Of a stretch of DNA of 61,721 bases, positions 1 through 9,190 are shown one piece after another. Source of the DNA: Youngiibacter multivorans. GTDB taxonomy: Bacteria; Bacillota; Clostridia; Clostridiales; Clostridiaceae. Positions within the stretch are counted from its first letter, which is position 1. The number at the start of each line of letters is the position of its first letter. A model generated the notes under the pieces. It was not told the DNA's origin. It ran no database searches and saw only the letters and a list, made by a program, of their open reading frames with translations. A program made the position numbers and the translations under genes. Location: positions 1 to 61,721 of the forward strand of contig NZ_JAGGKC010000024.1 of NCBI RefSeq assembly GCF_017873395.1, given 5' to 3'.

Positions 1-351
1 AATATACAATAGATATTACTTGGAATTCCAAAGAAAAAGACCTGAGCTCTTAACTCAGATCTTAGTTAATGTTCGGTACTTTTTCAGCGTCCTCCTATTG
101 GACTGTGATGTTTACAAATGAGGTTTTAGAATATAGCTTCACACAGCAACTTAGGCTTCTATAGAAGATGTAGATAGTACAGGTTACTTGAAGAGTTGTA
201 CGTACATTAGGTGTCAAAGAAAAAAAACAAAAGACACAGAATATATAGACATAAACATGTATACCCAAAAGACCACTCATTACCTATTATGTTTGAGAGA
301 TTTTAAGTATTGAAATAAATGCAGAAAGATTCAGATTAAGGGGGAGAGAAA
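1..351. other. Non-coding region upstream of the polysaccharide locus
   Basis: No convincing gene on either strand. It holds a perfect 12-base palindrome, CTTCTATAGAAG (156-167), and a short inverted repeat, CTGAG/CTCAG (42-58). The ribosome binding site GGGGGAG (340-346) belongs to the sugar transferase that starts at 352. I found no confident promoter; TTGAGA at 293-298 has only a poor -10 partner. Confidence 0.4.
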
Positions 352-1743
352 GTGTTAAGAGAATTCGGGGCGATTTTAGAGGATATATCGAAGCTGGTTG
401 ATTTTATGATCCTCAGTTTAGGTTTTTACTTCTGTGTTGAAATCTACAGATATAACCATCAGATGGCTGGAAGTGTCTGGGAACAGTATTTTCTTATCTT
501 CCTTATCTATATGTTCTGCTGGACCATTAGTTCCACAGCTTACCGCGTTTATCAATCCCGGCGATTCATGACTGCTCTATTTGAAATGAGACAGCTTCTT
601 TTAGCTCATGCAGCAACCTTTGCAGTTACACTAGCTATTGTTACTCTGTACAAGCCTTCAATTATGCATAACAGGTTTTTATTCTATTTCGAAGCCATGG
701 CTCTTGGCTTGACAGTATCTGTTCATCTGTTTGTAAGAATAGTGCTTCAGTCATGGCGTACTATGGGTAGAAACACAAGGTATGTGCTGATTCTTGGAAA
801 TGGTAAGGCAGCTCATGCTTATGTAGAAAAAGTGAATTCTAATCCTCAGCTTGGATACAAAATAATCGGATATCTGGCTCCTGAAAGAAATTGCCTTGAA
901 CTACCATACTTAGGTGATTATTCAAAGCTTGAATCTGTATTGAGAAGCAAAGTAATTGACTTAACTGTCGTAACTGCATCTGTATCTGATGAGAAGGTCA
1001 AGGATTGTCTTGAACAGCTTGGAATCATGGGAAAGACAGTATCTATATTACTCGATGAAATAGCTGCTAAGGTTACTCGTAGCAGACCTGTAAATTTTGG
1101 CGGACTAACGATGGTCGCATATGACGCCCGACCAAGACTTCCAATGCAGGAACTATTTAAAAGAGTGATTGACATAGTATTATCCGGTGCTGGAATTATA
1201 GTTCTCAGTCCAATATTAGTAGCAATAGCAATAGCAGTTAAGGTATCATCAAAAGGTCCAGTATTCTTTGCTCAAGATAGAATCGGTATAAATGGACGAA
1301 AATTTAAAATGCTCAAGTTCAGGTCAATGGTAGTCAATGCTGAAGAACTAAAAGCCAAGCTCGCTCACCTTAATGAGATGAGCGGTCCGGTATTCAAGAT
1401 TACAAATGATCCAAGGGTAACTAATGTAGGAAGGTTTTTAAGAAAAACAAGCCTGGATGAATTGCCACAGCTTTGGAATGTTTTAGTGGGTGAAATGAGT
1501 CTGGTGGGTCCAAGACCTCCTCTTCTGAGTGAAGTCAATATGTATGATCCAAAGCATCGTAAGCGCTTATCAGTAAAGCCAGGTATAACATGCATCTGGC
1601 AGATAAGTGGTAGGAATGACGTTGATTTTGAACAGTGGATGGAAATGGATGCAGAATATGTGGATAGGTGGTCGCTCTGGATGGATATGGAGATTTTAGC
1701 GAAGACGGTGCCAGCTGTGTTGTTGAAGAAGGGTGCGAGTTAA
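352..1743 (+). CDS. Polyprenyl-phosphate sugar phosphotransferase starting the polysaccharide unit
   Basis: This membrane enzyme transfers a sugar-1-phosphate from a nucleotide sugar to undecaprenyl phosphate, the first step of polysaccharide unit assembly. Several hydrophobic segments fill roughly residues 14-135. A nucleotide-binding-like middle domain follows (about 145-250), then a further membrane segment (274-297) and the C-terminal catalytic domain. That domain shows KFRSM (322-326), DELPQLWNVL (369-378) and SLVGPRP (383-389), signatures of the WbaP/PglC-type bacterial sugar transferase family. The 463-residue length is normal for the polytopic form. The start is GTG, chosen because GGGGGAG lies 5 bases upstream. 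It is the first gene of an AT-rich locus. Sugar specificity (Gal, Glc or a HexNAc) cannot be read from the sequence. Confidence 0.92.
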   Translation: MLREFGAILEDISKLVDFMILSLGFYFCVEIYRYNHQMAGSVWEQYFLIFLIYMFCWTISSTAYRVYQSRRFMTALFEMRQLLLAHAATFAVTLAIVTLYKPSIMHNRFLFYFEAMALGLTVSVHLFVRIVLQSWRTMGRNTRYVLILGNGKAAHAYVEKVNSNPQLGYKIIGYLAPERNCLELPYLGDYSKLESVLRSKVIDLTVVTASVSDEKVKDCLEQLGIMGKTVSILLDEIAAKVTRSRPVNFGGLTMVAYDARPRLPMQELFKRVIDIVLSGAGIIVLSPILVAIAIAVKVSSKGPVFFAQDRIGINGRKFKMLKFRSMVVNAEELKAKLAHLNEMSGPVFKITNDPRVTNVGRFLRKTSLDELPQLWNVLVGEMSLVGPRPPLLSEVNMYDPKHRKRLSVKPGITCIWQISGRNDVDFEQWMEMDAEYVDRWSLWMDMEILAKTVPAVLLKKGAS

Positions 1744-2080
1744 GAACGAATAATACAGGTTGTATAAGTTGAAGGCTATCAAAAAGTCGTATATGTATAG
1801 TAATGTTAAATTTGTTTTAATAGTAAGTAGTACGAGTAAATTGGGCTCAATAACCACACCAAAGAATTATTACTTTAGTATAAGGCTAGGTAAGAGAGAT
1901 GCAGTAACTGAGGTACTGAACTTTTCGGGATGAGTCAAATGATATGTAGGAGTGACATCAGGTCTTTAGAATGTAGTGAAACTAGAACTTAAGTAATTTG
2001 ATAATTGGTTCATACTCCAGGGTGTGAAACTAATTTCTATAGTAGTGGTTGGTTAAAAGTTAAGATATAGGTGAAGATTT
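1744..2080. other. Intergenic region, nothing recognised
   Basis: This 337-base AT-rich stretch lies between the initiating transferase and the WecG-type gene. No open frame, terminator or clear promoter was seen. The ribosome binding site of the next gene (AGGTGA) lies at its end. Confidence 0.35.
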
Positions 2081-2869
2081 ATGAATGAAATAAGCAAAAA
2101 GATCAAATATGCGCGATTAGTCGAAAAATCTCTTATACCAACATGTAGGATCATGGGGGTCAATATTGCTGCAATTAATATGGATTGGCTATTAGAATTT
2201 ACAAATAAGAATGTTAATAATTTATCTGGAGACTATATGTGCGTTGCGAACGTACATACTACAGTTGTAGCCTTTGAGGACAAGGATTATTGCGCGGTTC
2301 AAAATGGCGGGATTATGGCAATTCCCGATGGAGGACCGCTTTCTACTATCGGTAGAAGACGTGGCCACAAACAAATGGAAAGAATTACTGGTCCAAGCTA
2401 CATGGACGAAGTTTTCAAAATTTCACCTAATAAAGGGTATCGACATTATTTCTATGGTTCTACCGAGGAAACTCTTGAGAATCTGTCTAATAAGTTGGTA
2501 GAGAAATATCCCTGTATTAAAATTGCTGGCATGTATAGTCCCCCTTTTCGCACACTTACCAATGTAGAAGATGAAGATATTATAATGCGTATTAATGAAG
2601 CTGAAGCCAACTTCGTCTGGGTCGGTCTTGGAGCACCTAAGCAAGAAAAGTGGATGGCTGCACATCAAGGATTGATTAAAGGATTCATGGTAGGAGTGGG
2701 TGCTGGCTTCGATTATTATGCAGGAAATATTGAAAGAGCTCCTGAATGGATGCAGAAAATGAATTTAGAATGGGTGTATAGACTTTTACAGGATCCCAAA
2801 AGATTGTTTAATCGATATTTGCACACCAATACTAAATTTATGTGGGAAGCAATGTTTAGAGGAAGGTAA
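2081..2869 (+). CDS. WecG/TagA/CpsF family glycosyltransferase
   Basis: A GT26 family enzyme that adds the second sugar (in known members N-acetylmannosamine or its uronic acid, or glucose) to the lipid-linked first sugar on the cytoplasmic face. Family landmarks are NVHTT (57-61), the PDGGPL loop (82-87), the VGLGAPKQEKWM signature (181-192) and a GVGAGFDYYAG segment soon after 205. At 262 residues it matches the family. Its place directly after the initiating phosphotransferase fits a role in adding sugar two. The 337-base gap before it is unusual inside such a locus and could contain its own promoter. The exact donor sugar is unknown. Confidence 0.9.
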   Translation: MNEISKKIKYARLVEKSLIPTCRIMGVNIAAINMDWLLEFTNKNVNNLSGDYMCVANVHTTVVAFEDKDYCAVQNGGIMAIPDGGPLSTIGRRRGHKQMERITGPSYMDEVFKISPNKGYRHYFYGSTEETLENLSNKLVEKYPCIKIAGMYSPPFRTLTNVEDEDIIMRINEAEANFVWVGLGAPKQEKWMAAHQGLIKGFMVGVGAGFDYYAGNIERAPEWMQKMNLEWVYRLLQDPKRLFNRYLHTNTKFMWEAMFRGR

Positions 2870-3110
2870 AATATTTTATTTATACAACATAAATGAATCA
2901 AAAACTTTGCTATTAAGAAATTAGCTTTTTGGCAATTTTATTTGTGAAACGCTATCTATTTTCGGAAAGTTAGAGAATAAACAAACCAGCAACTCGACAT
3001 TATATATCATTTTTAATAATCAAACTGAAGAGTAAAATAGTTAAATTTTGCATTTTAGTAGATATTCGTTTGGTTTTTTTATGGAATATTTTAAGAAGGG
3101 AAGTGAATAG

Positions 3111-4337
3111 GTGAATATATTAGCTTCTGCTTACGCTTGTGATCCATATGATGGTTCAGAGCGGGCTGTTGGTTGGAATTGGATTTGCGAAATAGATAAT
3201 TTTCACCAGGTTACTGCTCTTGTTAGCTCTGTGTATAAATGTAACATTGAGGATTATAAACGGAATAATCCAGATTCTTTAAAGAATACGGAATTCGTAT
3301 ATATTGCTGTACCTAAGCCATTAAGTTTCTGGCATAGGGGGTACAGGGGTGAAAGAATATACTATATTATGTGGCAAATATGTGCTGCTAATGTTGCCAA
3401 AAAGCTTGTTCTAAAGCAAAAATTTGATTTAGTGCATCATATTACTTATGTTACATGTGTTTTGCCAACCTATATGCATAAATTGGGTCTTCCGTTTTTG
3501 TATGGGCCTGTAGCAGGCGGAGATCAAATACCAAAGGTTATTGGTTATCCTATTGGTTTTAAAACGGCTATTTTCGAAAAGGTTCGTAAATTTTCTCAAA
3601 TAATATTTACTTCAACACCTAATTTTAAGAGGACTGTTAAGTTTGCTTCAATGATATTGACAGCCACGGAGGAGACTTCTCGGCTAATTCCTAAGAAATA
3701 CCATAACAAAATCAAAATTTTTCAAGCCATTGGATTAAGCGATCAGTTTCTATATCCAGAACCTCAGTTTAAACAGAATAAGAAATGTAGATTTCTAATG
3801 GTTGGGCGCATGTTGAAACTAAAGGGCTTTGAAATAGGTATAGACGCATTTGTAAGTGCGTTAAATACAGGTATTAATGCTGAATTGGTAATTTTAGGTG
3901 ATGGAAATTCGGAACATCTGCGTACGCTCAAGAAGAAGAGTGAAACTGTTCATGAGGCGATTAAATTCACTGAACAAGTTGAATATAAGAAAATGCGTCA
4001 ATTTTATCAAGAATTTGATGTTTTACTAAACTGCAGTATGAGAGATTCCGGAGGATTTGTTGTGATTGAAGCAATGGGGTGCGGGTTGCCAGTTATTTGT
4101 ATTGATACAGCGGGACCGAAAGTAAATACTACAATAGATTCTGCAATTAAAATTAAACCAGCAAATTATTCTGTCATGAAAAAGAATCTTAAAGAGGCCA
4201 TCATAAATATGGCAAATAATCCTGAGTTAAGAGAAACTATGGGAAGGGCAGCATATAACAGAGCAATAAATAAATTTGCCGCATCTAACCGAACTAAAAT
4301 AATGAATGAATTCTACAATCAAATAATAACCAAGTAA
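3111..4337 (+). CDS. GT4-type glycosyltransferase
   Basis: A cytoplasmic transferase with a GT-B fold that extends the polysaccharide unit. The N-terminus has an S-E-R-A-V-G-W motif (about 16-22) like other GT4 enzymes that bind acceptors through a SER-x-VG loop. The C-terminal donor-binding half has VGRMLKLKGF (about 231-240) and the E-A-M-G-C-G-L-P signature near 320, where the Glu typically contacts the donor sugar ring. Length is 408 residues. GTG start at 3111, with AAGGGAAG about 7 bases before it. A 241-base gap precedes the gene and no terminator was seen there. Confidence 0.88.
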   Translation: MNILASAYACDPYDGSERAVGWNWICEIDNFHQVTALVSSVYKCNIEDYKRNNPDSLKNTEFVYIAVPKPLSFWHRGYRGERIYYIMWQICAANVAKKLVLKQKFDLVHHITYVTCVLPTYMHKLGLPFLYGPVAGGDQIPKVIGYPIGFKTAIFEKVRKFSQIIFTSTPNFKRTVKFASMILTATEETSRLIPKKYHNKIKIFQAIGLSDQFLYPEPQFKQNKKCRFLMVGRMLKLKGFEIGIDAFVSALNTGINAELVILGDGNSEHLRTLKKKSETVHEAIKFTEQVEYKKMRQFYQEFDVLLNCSMRDSGGFVVIEAMGCGLPVICIDTAGPKVNTTIDSAIKIKPANYSVMKKNLKEAIINMANNPELRETMGRAAYNRAINKFAASNRTKIMNEFYNQIITK

Positions 4338-4360
4338 TTGGTATAAGGACAGATAACGAC

Positions 4361-5464
4361 ATGAGAAAGAATATAGGAAAAAATAGACATAGTATATGTA
4401 TGGTAGTACAAGACCCTATGGTAAAGGGCGGTATTGCAGCAGTGGTTAACGGATATCGAGGATCCCACATAGAAAGTGATTACAATATTATATATGTAGA
4501 ATCCTATAAAGATGGTGGAAAAGTAACTAAGCTTTTAAAAGGTATCAAAGGTTACTTACATTTTGCAAAGGTGCTTTTAATTGATAAACCGGAATTGGTG
4601 CAAATTCATTCTTCATTCGGTGCTTCATTCTACAGGAAACTACCATTCATTTATATGGCTTCTTGGGCGAAACATCCTATTATCAATCATATTCACGGAG
4701 CTGATTTTGAGAAGTTTTATGCAAATGCGGGGGAAAAGAAAAAAAAATTAATAAAGAAAGTATATGAAAAATGTGCTATTTTGGTTGCACTGTCTTCTGA
4801 ATGGAAAAGATGTCTAGCGCAGGTAGTGCCTGAAGAGAAGATATGCGTTATTGAGAATTACAGCATTCTGCATGAGGATGCTTTAAAAAACCGACTTACT
4901 AGGAAATCCAATAGCACTGTTCTTTTTTTAGGTGAATTGGGAAAGCGTAAAGGCTGCTATGATATCCCAGCTGTGGTAGAAAAAGTTGTAAAAGTTGTTC
5001 CCCGTGTGAGATTTATGCTTTGTGGTGCTGGCTCCCCTGAAGATGAGGCTGCAATCAAGAAACTGATTGAAGGAAAAGGCTTGGGAAACAATATTATTTT
5101 CCCAGGATGGCTAAGAGATACGGCAAAGGATAAAGTCCTCAGGGATGCTGATGTGTTCTTTCTGCCCTCATACAACGAAGGAATGCCGATGTCTGTCTTA
5201 GATGCGATGGGTTATGGTCTTCCTATCGTGAGTACTAATGTCGGTGGCATTTCGAAGATTTTACATGATGGAGAGAACGGGATATGTTGCAATGCCGGAG
5301 ATATTAATGGATTTGCTCAAGGAATTATAAGACTATTGAATGATAAGAAGACCTGTGAGATGTTTGGTAAGGAAAGCTTCAGTATTGTGAAGAAAGGATA
5401 TTCTCTGCAATCACATTTGAAGTCGATTGAAGAATTGTATAATCGGTTGTTGATGGAAATATGA
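4361..5464 (+). CDS. GT4-type glycosyltransferase
   Basis: A GT-B fold transferase of 367 residues. The N-terminal half contains a KGGIAAVVNGY loop that resembles the GGI acceptor loop of GT4 enzymes, and a NHIHGADF segment near 110. The donor half has FLGELGKRKG and the ExMPMSVLDAMGYGLPIV signature with TNVGGI after it. It starts 23 bases after the previous gene and its end overlaps the next gene by 4 bases (ATGA), so the three genes are probably translationally coupled. The sugar added is unknown. Confidence 0.88.
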   Translation: MRKNIGKNRHSICMVVQDPMVKGGIAAVVNGYRGSHIESDYNIIYVESYKDGGKVTKLLKGIKGYLHFAKVLLIDKPELVQIHSSFGASFYRKLPFIYMASWAKHPIINHIHGADFEKFYANAGEKKKKLIKKVYEKCAILVALSSEWKRCLAQVVPEEKICVIENYSILHEDALKNRLTRKSNSTVLFLGELGKRKGCYDIPAVVEKVVKVVPRVRFMLCGAGSPEDEAAIKKLIEGKGLGNNIIFPGWLRDTAKDKVLRDADVFFLPSYNEGMPMSVLDAMGYGLPIVSTNVGGISKILHDGENGICCNAGDINGFAQGIIRLLNDKKTCEMFGKESFSIVKKGYSLQSHLKSIEELYNRLLMEI

Positions 5465-6651
5465 AAAAACGACTTTTTATATTAACGAATGACCCAGTAC
5501 CTTACGGAACTGCCAATGCTAATTATATACGAAACTTTGCTAAATCTGTATCCAATGCCAATTGGCATGTAATTGTAATTGGAATGAAAAATGATGACAG
5601 TCAACGAGAAATTTATAAGGTAGAAGATAAAGATGATTTTGATATTGAATATTGGAATTTGAATGCTTCTAGAATCGGATGGAAGAATTATTTAAAAGTT
5701 TATTTCACTTATGATAAAAGTTATCAAGAAGCACTAAATAAATTTAATGCGAACAGGAATGACTACATTTATTTGTATTCAACTGAACTTTCGACAGCGA
5801 AAGCGGTTGTTAATTTTTATAAAATCGAAAATAACCACAAAGCATATGGTGAAGTTGAATGGTTTCAGTCATTTCAATACAAATATAAATCATTTAACCC
5901 GCTATATCATATGTGGAAAAAAGGGTTTCTGTACAGAGTTAGAAACTTTGAAAAGGCAATTCCGATAAGTCGAAATCTTGAAAAATTTTGTCAGAAACAC
6001 GATTGTAAAACCTTGGTAGTACCTGCTTTAGTTGACACAAACATTATTGGAAACGGCAGTTCAATTACTCAGGATGGTGTTGTTCATTTCATTTATCCTG
6101 GAGCAGCGAGCGACAAAGATTCTTTTCTATGTATGTTGACTGCTTTTAGTAGGCTATCTGAGGATGAAAAAAAAATTGTTAGGTTCCATTTGACGAGTAG
6201 TATGAATTATAAAAAGTTGAAAACTATTTTTTATGGAAGCGAAATTGTTCTTGAAAAATTAAAAGACATTCTTGTTTATCACGGATGGATGGAATATCAA
6301 GACCTACTTAATTTATATTGGATTTCCGATTATCTCCTTCTTGCACGGGCAAGAAATACAGTCACAATATCAAATTTTCCAAGTAAGGTACCAGAGATGA
6401 TGAATTATGGTATTGTACCGGTTTGTTCGAGGGTTGGTGACTACACAAGCAGATATTTGAAGGATGGATTTGATTCAATTCAATTTAACGAAGATAATAC
6501 CGAGAGTTGCATAGAAGCATTAAGAAAAGCAATCGAAATCAAAAAAAACAAGGAATTATCTGAATTGAAGAGAAATGCCCGGTTGACAGCAGTAAACATA
6601 TTCGACTACAGAAATTGGGGAAATCAAATAACACAGTTCTTGCAGTCTTGA
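5461..6651 (+). CDS. Divergent glycosyltransferase (GT-B fold)
   Basis: A 396-residue protein that resembles GT4 enzymes only in outline. The N-terminus (ILTNDPVPYGTANANYIRNF) gives a glycine-containing acceptor loop preceded by a beta strand. The C-terminal half has a PSKVPEMMNYGIVPVCSR segment in the position of the usual E-x7-E donor motif. No signal peptide and no membrane segments are visible. ATG overlaps the stop of the upstream transferase by 4 bases. I call it a transferase mainly from context and from the donor-site segment; the sugar and linkage cannot be assigned. Confidence 0.72.
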   Translation: MKKRLFILTNDPVPYGTANANYIRNFAKSVSNANWHVIVIGMKNDDSQREIYKVEDKDDFDIEYWNLNASRIGWKNYLKVYFTYDKSYQEALNKFNANRNDYIYLYSTELSTAKAVVNFYKIENNHKAYGEVEWFQSFQYKYKSFNPLYHMWKKGFLYRVRNFEKAIPISRNLEKFCQKHDCKTLVVPALVDTNIIGNGSSITQDGVVHFIYPGAASDKDSFLCMLTAFSRLSEDEKKIVRFHLTSSMNYKKLKTIFYGSEIVLEKLKDILVYHGWMEYQDLLNLYWISDYLLLARARNTVTISNFPSKVPEMMNYGIVPVCSRVGDYTSRYLKDGFDSIQFNEDNTESCIEALRKAIEIKKNKELSELKRNARLTAVNIFDYRNWGNQITQFLQS

Positions 6652-6669
6652 AACTTAATGGAGTGAAAC

Positions 6670-7953
6670 ATGAAGGTACTTTGGATGGTTAATGTAAAAT
6701 TACCAGCAGTTTATAGAGCTAAAGGTGAAGATAATAAATCATATGTTGCAGGATGGCTTAATCAGGTTTCAGAAAGGTTTTTAAATAGAAGCGATCTTGA
6801 GTTGGTTGTGTGCTATCCAAGTATTACACATAATTATGAATATGGTGAAAGTGGTAATTTAAAATATTATGGTTTAATTTTTAATGATAAAAAACTCAGA
6901 AACGGAAACTTACTTGAGGATGATTATGTTCCTGCTTTGGAAATAATACTAAAAAATGAGTTGCCAGACGTAATACACATTCACGGAACTGAATTTCAAT
7001 ATGCTTATTTTATGACAGTAGCCGCACAAAACCTAGATATGATTGATAAGGTTGCAATTTCTATCCAGGGTATGGTTAGTTTTTATGCAAAACACTATTT
7101 GTTTGGTATTCCCTGGAGCGTAAAACATGGAAAAACATTAAAAGAATTCATTCAGAATAGTAGCACATATGCGGGATACAAGAGTTATCTTCGTAGAGGT
7201 ATATATGAATATAAAGCAATTCAAAATGCACGGTTTGTTATAGGTCGGACGAATTGGGATAGGGGCTGTACTTATCTTGTTAGTCCTAAAGCTGAGTACC
7301 TATTCTGTAATGAGACACTCCGTGAAAATTTTTATACAGATAATTGGGATTATTCTAAGTGTAGACCGTATTCTATTTTTGTGAGTCAAGCATCCTATCC
7401 TATAAAGGGTTTTCATCTTTTTTTGGAGGCGTTGAAAGTAGTAAAAAAATTACATCCTAATGTGTCAGTGAGGGTAGCTGGGGCTAATCTACTGAAGGAT
7501 AATTTTGTCAAAGGCAGTACCTATGCTTTATATCTTCAACATCTGATTCGAAAACATGATTTATATCAAAATATAGAATTCATTGGGAATCAAACAGCGG
7601 AGCAAATGAAAAAAGAAATGCTTTCAGCAAATGTGTTTGTGTCGTCATCTATTATTGAAAATTCTCCGAATTCCTTAGGAGAAGGAATGGTGTTGGGAGT
7701 ACCTTGTATATCTTCAGATGTTGGTGGAGTAGCAGAATTAATGATTCATAATTATGAAGGTTATATTTATCCACTGAATGAGACGTATATGTTGGCTTAT
7801 TATATCATAGATGTTTTCAATAATCCTGATAAAGCTACACTAATGGGGCAGAATGCGAGAAAACATGCGTTGATCACTCACAATGCAGATACCAATTTTA
7901 AAGCGCTCATGGAGATATATCTACGTATAACTGGAAAAGAGGAAATGAATTGA
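6670..7953 (+). CDS. GT4-type glycosyltransferase
   Basis: A 427-residue GT-B fold transferase. The first half has IHIHGTEFQYAYF (about 98-110) and SIQGMVSFYAKHYLF, typical of GT4 acceptor domains. The second half has the IKGFHLFLEAL helix and the donor signature SPNSLGEGMVLGVPCI followed by SSDVGGVAEL. ATG start lies 18 bases after the previous gene with a GGAGTGAAAC ribosome binding site. The downstream acyltransferase gene overlaps it by 4 bases. It is the last of four consecutive GT4-like genes, so the repeat unit probably holds at least five sugars. Confidence 0.88.
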   Translation: MKVLWMVNVKLPAVYRAKGEDNKSYVAGWLNQVSERFLNRSDLELVVCYPSITHNYEYGESGNLKYYGLIFNDKKLRNGNLLEDDYVPALEIILKNELPDVIHIHGTEFQYAYFMTVAAQNLDMIDKVAISIQGMVSFYAKHYLFGIPWSVKHGKTLKEFIQNSSTYAGYKSYLRRGIYEYKAIQNARFVIGRTNWDRGCTYLVSPKAEYLFCNETLRENFYTDNWDYSKCRPYSIFVSQASYPIKGFHLFLEALKVVKKLHPNVSVRVAGANLLKDNFVKGSTYALYLQHLIRKHDLYQNIEFIGNQTAEQMKKEMLSANVFVSSSIIENSPNSLGEGMVLGVPCISSDVGGVAELMIHNYEGYIYPLNETYMLAYYIIDVFNNPDKATLMGQNARKHALITHNADTNFKALMEIYLRITGKEEMN

Positions 7954-8570
7954 AGTTAGCGTTCTATTTTAAAAAAGCAATCAATATGTATAGTGTAAAA
8001 TTTTGGACACCGATAAATAAGATTTCATTTACAATAAATGGTATTAAGTATAATAAAGGGCTACGTGTAAGGGGAAAAGTATATTATATTCAACACAGCA
8101 AAGAATCTTCTGTAGAAATTGGAAGCAATGTATTCATTAATTCAGCGCCTAAGGCTAATCCAATTGGATTTGTTGATAGGGTTAACATTCAGATGGTTGA
8201 TTCAGGCAAGTTGATTATTGGCGATAACTGTGGCATTTCAAATTGTGCATTTACCTGTTCAAATCAGATACAATTGGGAAATCATGTGTTATTAGGCGCT
8301 GGCTGTAAGTTGTTTGATACAGATTTCCATGCATTGGATTATCACGAGCGTATTAAGGGTAATTACAAAGGGGCACCAATTAAGACATCGCCTATAATAA
8401 TCGAAGAAGGTGTCTTTGTAGGAGCAGGTTCAATTATTTTAAAGGGGGTAACGATTGGTAGACATAGTATCATAGGAGCCGGATCTGTGGTAACTAAAAA
8501 CATACCACCTGGCGAAGTCTGGGCAGGAAATCCTGCAACGTTTGTTAGAAAGATTGAAGAGGATGCATAG
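7950..8570 (+). CDS. Left-handed beta-helix O-acetyltransferase
   Basis: A hexapeptide-repeat acyltransferase of 206 residues, expected to move an acetyl group from acetyl-CoA to a sugar hydroxyl or amine. Imperfect hexapeptide turns run from about residue 60 to 200, including IGDNCGISNC, VFVGAGSIILKG and IIGAGSVV. The FDTDFHALDY segment carries the catalytic-type His found in maltose/galactoside O-acetyltransferases, and PPGEVWAGNPA is the usual C-terminal cap. TTG start overlaps the previous stop by 4 bases, with GAGGA 6 bases before it. It probably decorates the polysaccharide unit. Confidence 0.87.
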   Translation: MKLAFYFKKAINMYSVKFWTPINKISFTINGIKYNKGLRVRGKVYYIQHSKESSVEIGSNVFINSAPKANPIGFVDRVNIQMVDSGKLIIGDNCGISNCAFTCSNQIQLGNHVLLGAGCKLFDTDFHALDYHERIKGNYKGAPIKTSPIIIEEGVFVGAGSIILKGVTIGRHSIIGAGSVVTKNIPPGEVWAGNPATFVRKIEEDA

Positions 8571-8591
8571 TAGATATGTAATAGGATTATC

Positions 8592-9188
8592 ATGATAAAT
8601 AATAAGAATGATTTAAGTTTTTACCTTGAAAGAGACCGTCTTGCCGACGGATACGACGGAGTGAAACCAAATCCATTTGGAAGTTGGCCAAATCGGATTT
8701 GGCAATATAAAATATTTTTACGAAAAGCAGAATACTACCGCAATTTAAATAGTAAAAATATTTTGCAGAGAATTTCAGAGAAATACTACCTTTATCGCTA
8801 TACAAGTTGCGGTATAAAATTGGGATATACAATTCCTCTGAATGTTGTAGAGGAAGGCTTGTCTTTGCCTCATTATGGAACGATAATTATTAATGCTAAC
8901 TCACATATTGGGAAAAACTGTCGTATTATGGCAGGCGTTGTAATAGGATCAACAAATGGCACAAATATTGCTGCAATTATTGGTGACAATGTATATATTG
9001 GAGCTGGTGCGAAGATTATTGGGAATATTTCTATAGGAGATAATACGGTTATTGGTGCGAATAGCGTTGTAACTAAGAATATCGGTCTTAACATTACAGT
9101 GGCGGGTGTTCCAGCAAGAAAAATCAGTGATAATTCCTCTTTTATGAATTTGTCATCAAGCCTAGATTTATTACATAAAGGGGAATAG
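8592..9188 (+). CDS. Serine O-acetyltransferase-like hexapeptide acyltransferase
   Basis: A 198-residue acyltransferase whose N-terminal half is helical and whose C-terminal half (about 85-180) is a left-handed beta-helix. The SLPHYGTIIIN segment has the His of the serine acetyltransferase (CysE) active site, and IGDNVYIGAGAKIIGNISIGDN is a clean hexapeptide run. Inside a polysaccharide locus such CysE-like proteins acetylate sugars rather than serine. No cysteine biosynthesis gene lies nearby, which supports that reading. It follows the other acyltransferase by 21 bases, so the polymer may carry two different acetyl groups. Confidence 0.84.
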   Translation: MINNKNDLSFYLERDRLADGYDGVKPNPFGSWPNRIWQYKIFLRKAEYYRNLNSKNILQRISEKYYLYRYTSCGIKLGYTIPLNVVEEGLSLPHYGTIIINANSHIGKNCRIMAGVVIGSTNGTNIAAIIGDNVYIGAGAKIIGNISIGDNTVIGANSVVTKNIGLNITVAGVPARKISDNSSFMNLSSSLDLLHKGE

Positions 9189-9190
9189 CA

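Noticed and set aside
95..280. A 61-codon minus-strand frame upstream of the polysaccharide locus
   Set aside because: Hydrophobic and Cys/Phe-rich, with no ribosome binding site and no recognisable domain.
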